Assembly: GCA_020432595.1 (NCBI GenBank)
Contig: JAGQGA010000258.1
Coordinates: 1-7,490 of the forward strand
Reading direction: 5' to 3'
Source of the DNA: Anaerolineales bacterium
GTDB lineage: Bacteria; Chloroflexota; Anaerolineae; Promineifilales; Promineifilaceae
Length of the DNA stretch: 7,490 nucleotides
A program made the position numbers and the translations under genes. How positions within the stretch are numbered: the first letter of the stretch is position 1; each line of letters opens with the position of its first letter. Below, piece by piece: positions 5,223-7,490 of the stretch. The notes beneath the pieces are model-generated. The model was not told where the DNA came from. It did no database searches and was given only the letters and a program-made list of their open reading frames with translations.

Positions 5223-5301
5223 ATAACTAAACCTAAATATGTGAACGGGGGCCTGTCACGACTTACAACCTGACGGCAATCTTTACACAAACACGGATCA
5301 A

Positions 5302-5350
5302 GGCTACCCACAAATCCAATATTTGTTAGCCAGAACAACCTTGTTCGGCT
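5302..5350 (+). promoter_or_regulatory. Structured rnj upstream region with two competing hairpins
   Basis: The stretch 5172-5443 has no gene. After the terminator it contains hairpin A: GGCTA (5302-5306) with TAGCC (5327-5331), then ACAAAT (5310-5315) with ATTTGT (5321-5326), 11 bp with a 3-base bulge. Hairpin B is AGCC (5328-5331) with GGCT (5347-5350), then GAACA (5333-5337) with TGTTC (5342-5346), 9 bp with one bulged A. Bases 5328-5331 are needed by both, so only one can form. A small GGCA/TGCC hairpin (5377-5387) follows. No promoter could be assigned with confidence and no U-tract follows these hairpins. Confidence 0.5.
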
Positions 5351-5424
5351 GTGTTTGCTGTACCACGGTTAGCAGCGGCATTCTGCCAGTTTTGTTAAAC
5401 TTCAGACGTAACGTGTGGCAATCC

Positions 5425-5439
5425 CCGGCTCACCGGAGG
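5425..5439 (+). promoter_or_regulatory. rnj ribosome binding site overlapping a mini-hairpin
   Basis: GGAGG (5435-5439) lies 4 bases before the rnj ATG. CCGG (5425-5428), loop CTCA, CCGG (5433-5436) form a 4-bp GC hairpin that takes in the first two bases of the Shine-Dalgarno. This could weaken initiation; the hairpin is seen, the effect is inferred. Confidence 0.5.
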
Positions 5440-5443
5440 ACAT

Positions 5444-7108
5444 ATGTCATCTAAATTGCGAATTTTACCCCTGGGTGGACTGGGGGAAATCGGCAAAAAC
5501 ATGACCATCTTCGAGTATGAAGATTCCATTCTCATCGTAGACGCTGGTGTCATGTTTCCCGAAAACGACATGTTGGGTGTCGATCTTATCATTCCCGACT
5601 ACAAATATCTGATGGACAAACGCGACAAGGTGCTTGCCGTCCTTGTCACCCACGGCCATGAAGACCATTTAGGCGCACTGCCTCACCTGATGCAAGACAT
5701 TCAGGCACCGATTTACGCCACGCCGCTTACGGCTGGCTTAATCGAAGCCAAATTGCGTCGCTCTAAGCTGCCCCACGACATTGAGCTGGTTGTATTTAAT
5801 GCTGGGGACGTACTAGACTTTGGCCCCTTTACCGTTGAGCCGTTCCACGTCACTCACAGTATTCCCGACGGCGTTGGCTTTGGCATCACCACCCCCGTGG
5901 GTCTTATTGTCCACACGGGTGATTACAAATTTGACCATACTCCCGTGGACGAATGGCCGCCTGACTTTGCCAAGCTGTCTGAGTTTTCCATGCGCGGTGT
6001 TCTGGCGCTGCTGGCCGATAGCACTAACGCTGACCGCCCCGGCTGGACTCCTTCAGAAAAAATTGTGGGCGAGGGGCTGGAAAAGGTGTTTCAAGAAGCC
6101 CCTGGGCGCATCATCATCGCCACCTTTGCTTCGCTCATCTCGCGCATTCATTTGGTGGCCGATGCGGCGGTGAAATATGGGCGGCGACTGGCAATTACCG
6201 GCCGTTCCATGCGCGACAACACCAAAATCGCCAGCAAGCTCGGCTATCTCGACATCCCCGACGACCTGTTGATTGACATCAGCGAGGCCGATAACTACCC
6301 GGCTAATCAGGTTGTTATCATGGCAACCGGGGCGCAGGGTGAACCATCTGCCGTTTTGGGTCGCCTGGCACGGGGCCGCCACCAGCGATTCAGCATCAAA
6401 GAGGGAGATACGGTTGTCTTTTCCGCTCATACTATTCCGGGCAACGAAGAGATGGTGCATCGTACCATCAATCAGCTTTTTCAGCGCGGTGCCAACGTGC
6501 TATACGAGCAGGTGGCCGATGTTCACGTCTCTGGTCATGCCAGCCAGGAAGAAATGAAGCTCCTTATTAACCTGGTGCGCCCGCAGTTTCTCATCCCTGT
6601 CCACGGCGAACTGCGCCACTTGCGGCAACATGCCAAGTTAGCCAAAGAAATCGGGTTTCCAGAAAACAACATTGCTGTCATCGAAAACGGCACGCCCGTT
6701 GAGCTGGATGAAATTAGCATGACAGTGCTACCCCGCTTGCCCGGAGGATATGTCTTTGTGGATGGCTCTGGCGTAGGCGACATTGGCTGGCCGGTGATGC
6801 GTGAACGGGAAAAGCTGGCCAACAATGGCTTTTTCATGGCAGTGGCCGTCACCAATGGACAGGGGAATGTGTTAGGCAAACCCAATTTTGTCACCCAGGG
6901 CATGGTTGACCGCAAAGAAGCAGAAGAGCTGTTTATTGGGGCGGAAGATACCATTGCTCGCGTTGTGAAAAACAGTGTTGGAGCCAAAGAAAAGATTGAA
7001 AACAGGCTGGAAGATGCGGTCAGCCGCTATTTGTATGCAGAAACGGGCAAACGGCCGTTTGTCCGCATCATCGTCAATCAAGTTATTGGCGAACCTGTGG
7101 CTGCCTAA
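5444..7108 (+). CDS. rnj: Ribonuclease J (5'-exonuclease / endonuclease)
   Basis: This 554-residue protein has the usual length of RNase J. The metallo-beta-lactamase core shows LPLGGLGEIGKNM (8-20), VTHGHEDHLGAL with His70, His72, Asp74 and His75, His138 in FHVTHS, Asp160 in HTGDYKFD, DSTNADRPG, the beta-CASP segment with GRSMRDN and MATGAQGEP, HVSGHASQEEMK (His361, His365), and His387 in PVHGELRHL. All zinc ligands seem present. The C-terminal domain (RKEAEELF onward) assists dimerisation. RNase J matures rRNA and degrades mRNA from the 5' end, replacing RNase E-centred decay in many lineages. ATG 5444 has GGAGG 4 bases upstream. It stands apart from its neighbours: a terminator and long leader precede it, and a long hairpin follows. 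Codons are more C-ending than in the ribosomal genes. Confidence 0.97.
   Translation: MSSKLRILPLGGLGEIGKNMTIFEYEDSILIVDAGVMFPENDMLGVDLIIPDYKYLMDKRDKVLAVLVTHGHEDHLGALPHLMQDIQAPIYATPLTAGLIEAKLRRSKLPHDIELVVFNAGDVLDFGPFTVEPFHVTHSIPDGVGFGITTPVGLIVHTGDYKFDHTPVDEWPPDFAKLSEFSMRGVLALLADSTNADRPGWTPSEKIVGEGLEKVFQEAPGRIIIATFASLISRIHLVADAAVKYGRRLAITGRSMRDNTKIASKLGYLDIPDDLLIDISEADNYPANQVVIMATGAQGEPSAVLGRLARGRHQRFSIKEGDTVVFSAHTIPGNEEMVHRTINQLFQRGANVLYEQVADVHVSGHASQEEMKLLINLVRPQFLIPVHGELRHLRQHAKLAKEIGFPENNIAVIENGTPVELDEISMTVLPRLPGGYVFVDGSGVGDIGWPVMREREKLANNGFFMAVAVTNGQGNVLGKPNFVTQGMVDRKEAEELFIGAEDTIARVVKNSVGAKEKIENRLEDAVSRYLYAETGKRPFVRIIVNQVIGEPVAA
7050..7059. repeat. AACGGCCGTT palindrome, copy 7 (in rnj)
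   Basis: Extends to CAAACGGCCGTTTG (7048-7061). Read in the third codon phase, as KRPF, near the C-terminus of RNase J. Confidence 0.8.
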
Positions 7109-7122
7109 CAGCAATCAGCGGG

Positions 7123-7163
7123 TGGTAATCAGGAATCAACATGAGGTTGATTCCTGATTACCA
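7123..7163. repeat. 18-bp perfect inverted repeat after rnj
   Basis: TGGTAATCAGGAATCAAC (7123-7140), loop ATGAG, and GTTGATTCCTGATTACCA (7146-7163) form an 18-bp stem without mismatch. The arm contains AATCAG and AATCA, and another AATCAG lies just outside at 7113-7118. No T-run follows on either strand, so a standard intrinsic terminator is doubtful. It may protect the 3' end of rnj mRNA or be a dispersed palindromic repeat. Confidence 0.75.
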
Positions 7164-7200
7164 AGCTGCCCCTTCTGAGCAAGATCGTGCAAGACAAATA

Positions 7201-7257
7201 GCCCACGCCATTGTACACTTTGCCAATGGCACGAGTGAAACCATTAATGGCGCGGGC
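7201..7257. promoter_or_regulatory. Nested inverted repeats around the AraC-type gene start
   Basis: GCCCACGCCATT (7201-7212) and AATGGCGCGGGC (7246-7257) are inverted copies matching at 11 of 12 positions. Within and next to them, CCATT/AATGG half-sites alternate: CCATT 7208-7212, AATGG 7225-7229, CCATT 7241-7245, AATGG 7246-7250. They may be operator half-sites for autoregulation or fold in mRNA around the start codons. Confidence 0.45.
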
Positions 7258-7490
7258 TGAAGAACAACGCAAATTTTTCCACCATCGTGAGCTGGATATC
7301 GAATTATTACATGCGTATCATGTTGATTTTGCCTACCCACCCCATAGCCACGATCATTATGTTCTTGGCTTGATTGAACGGGGTGTCCAATCGTTCACCT
7401 ATCGCCGAAACAAATACATCACACCGCCACATGGATTAATTTTGTTAAATCCAGGAGAGGTGCATACAGGTGAGCCAGCTACCTCGAATG
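7226..7490 (+). CDS. AraC-type regulator, N-terminal sensor domain (partial)
   Basis: An open frame runs from a stop at 7199 to the window edge. From ATG 7226 it gives 88 residues including ELDIELLHAYHVDFAYPPHS, then HDHYVLGLIERG, and later HGLILLNPGEVHTGEP. This is the cupin-like ligand-binding domain of AraC-family regulators, where PxHxHD, VIGLIExG and ..L.NPGEVHxG are recurrent. The helix-turn-helix part would lie beyond the window, so the DNA-binding assignment is inferred from the N-terminal domain. The start is uncertain: ATG 7226 and ATG 7247 are both in frame, TTG 7211 and 7220 too, and none has a clear Shine-Dalgarno. ATG 7247 would still leave the whole domain. Such regulators often control neighbouring transporters or enzymes, none of which is visible here. 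Confidence 0.8.
   Translation, partial: MARVKPLMARAEEQRKFFHHRELDIELLHAYHVDFAYPPHSHDHYVLGLIERGVQSFTYRRNKYITPPHGLILLNPGEVHTGEPATSN

Noticed and set aside
5241..5273. Short GTG-started frame of about 10 codons in the rnj upstream region
   Set aside because: No Shine-Dalgarno and no leader-peptide features such as a run of one codon type.
6053..6460. Minus-strand frame of 135 aa opposite rnj, and other short frames within rnj
   Set aside because: They overlap a fully conserved RNase J sequence and show no recognisable domain or RBS.
7190..7219. Weak promoter (AAGACA, 18 bp, TACACT) before the AraC-type gene
   Set aside because: Only four of six matches in each box; it would imply a leaderless start at 7226, but the support is too thin to call.

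Overview
The window looks like a chromosomal segment from a bacterium of intermediate GC content. I lean towards Chloroflexota (Anaerolineae/Ardenticatenia-like). This rests on protein style: a Maf with the 'GCFTGVMGLSV' type of C-terminal motif, and an acidic, tail-anchored TPR protein carrying LPxWL motifs, a style I associate with that phylum. It is an inference, not a proven placement. All eight genes lie on the + strand.

Region 1 (1-2582) is a ribosomal protein cluster: the last codons of nusG, then rplK (L11), rplA (L1), rplJ (L10) and rplL (L7/L12). Two RNA autoregulatory sites can be read directly. A short element between rplK and rplA closely resembles the L1-binding site of 23S rRNA and abuts the rplA ribosome binding site. 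A long L10 leader lies between rplA and rplJ, with an L10-binding kink-turn-like helix, a long antiterminator helix and a strong intrinsic terminator that shares its 5' arm with the antiterminator. rplL is followed by a strong terminator. rpoB, the common downstream gene in other bacteria, is absent.

Region 2 (2583-5222) holds a Maf-family nucleotide pyrophosphatase whose ATG touches the U-tract of the rplL terminator, a tail-anchored TPR/acidic protein of unknown role, and a PP2C-type Ser/Thr phosphatase with a C-terminal membrane anchor. The TPR gene has a candidate extended -10 promoter next to a 30-bp inverted repeat. The phosphatase gene has a candidate promoter placed so that its mRNA would be leaderless. 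A probable terminator follows it.

Region 3 (5223-7163) is an RNase J gene with a long upstream stretch (about 220 nt) that can form two mutually exclusive hairpins, ending in an 18-bp perfect hairpin without a U-tract. Region 4 (7164-7490) is the start of an AraC-type regulator, cut by the window edge, with alternating CCATT/AATGG half-sites around its start.

The most unusual signal cuts across gene boundaries. The 10-bp palindrome AACGGCCGTT occurs seven times, always inside coding sequence, in five unrelated genes and in all three codon phases. That makes it a DNA-level repeat comparable in style to the HIP1 octamer of cyanobacteria. No mobile element, CRISPR array, tRNA or rRNA was seen, and no gene-free stretch exceeds 300 bases.
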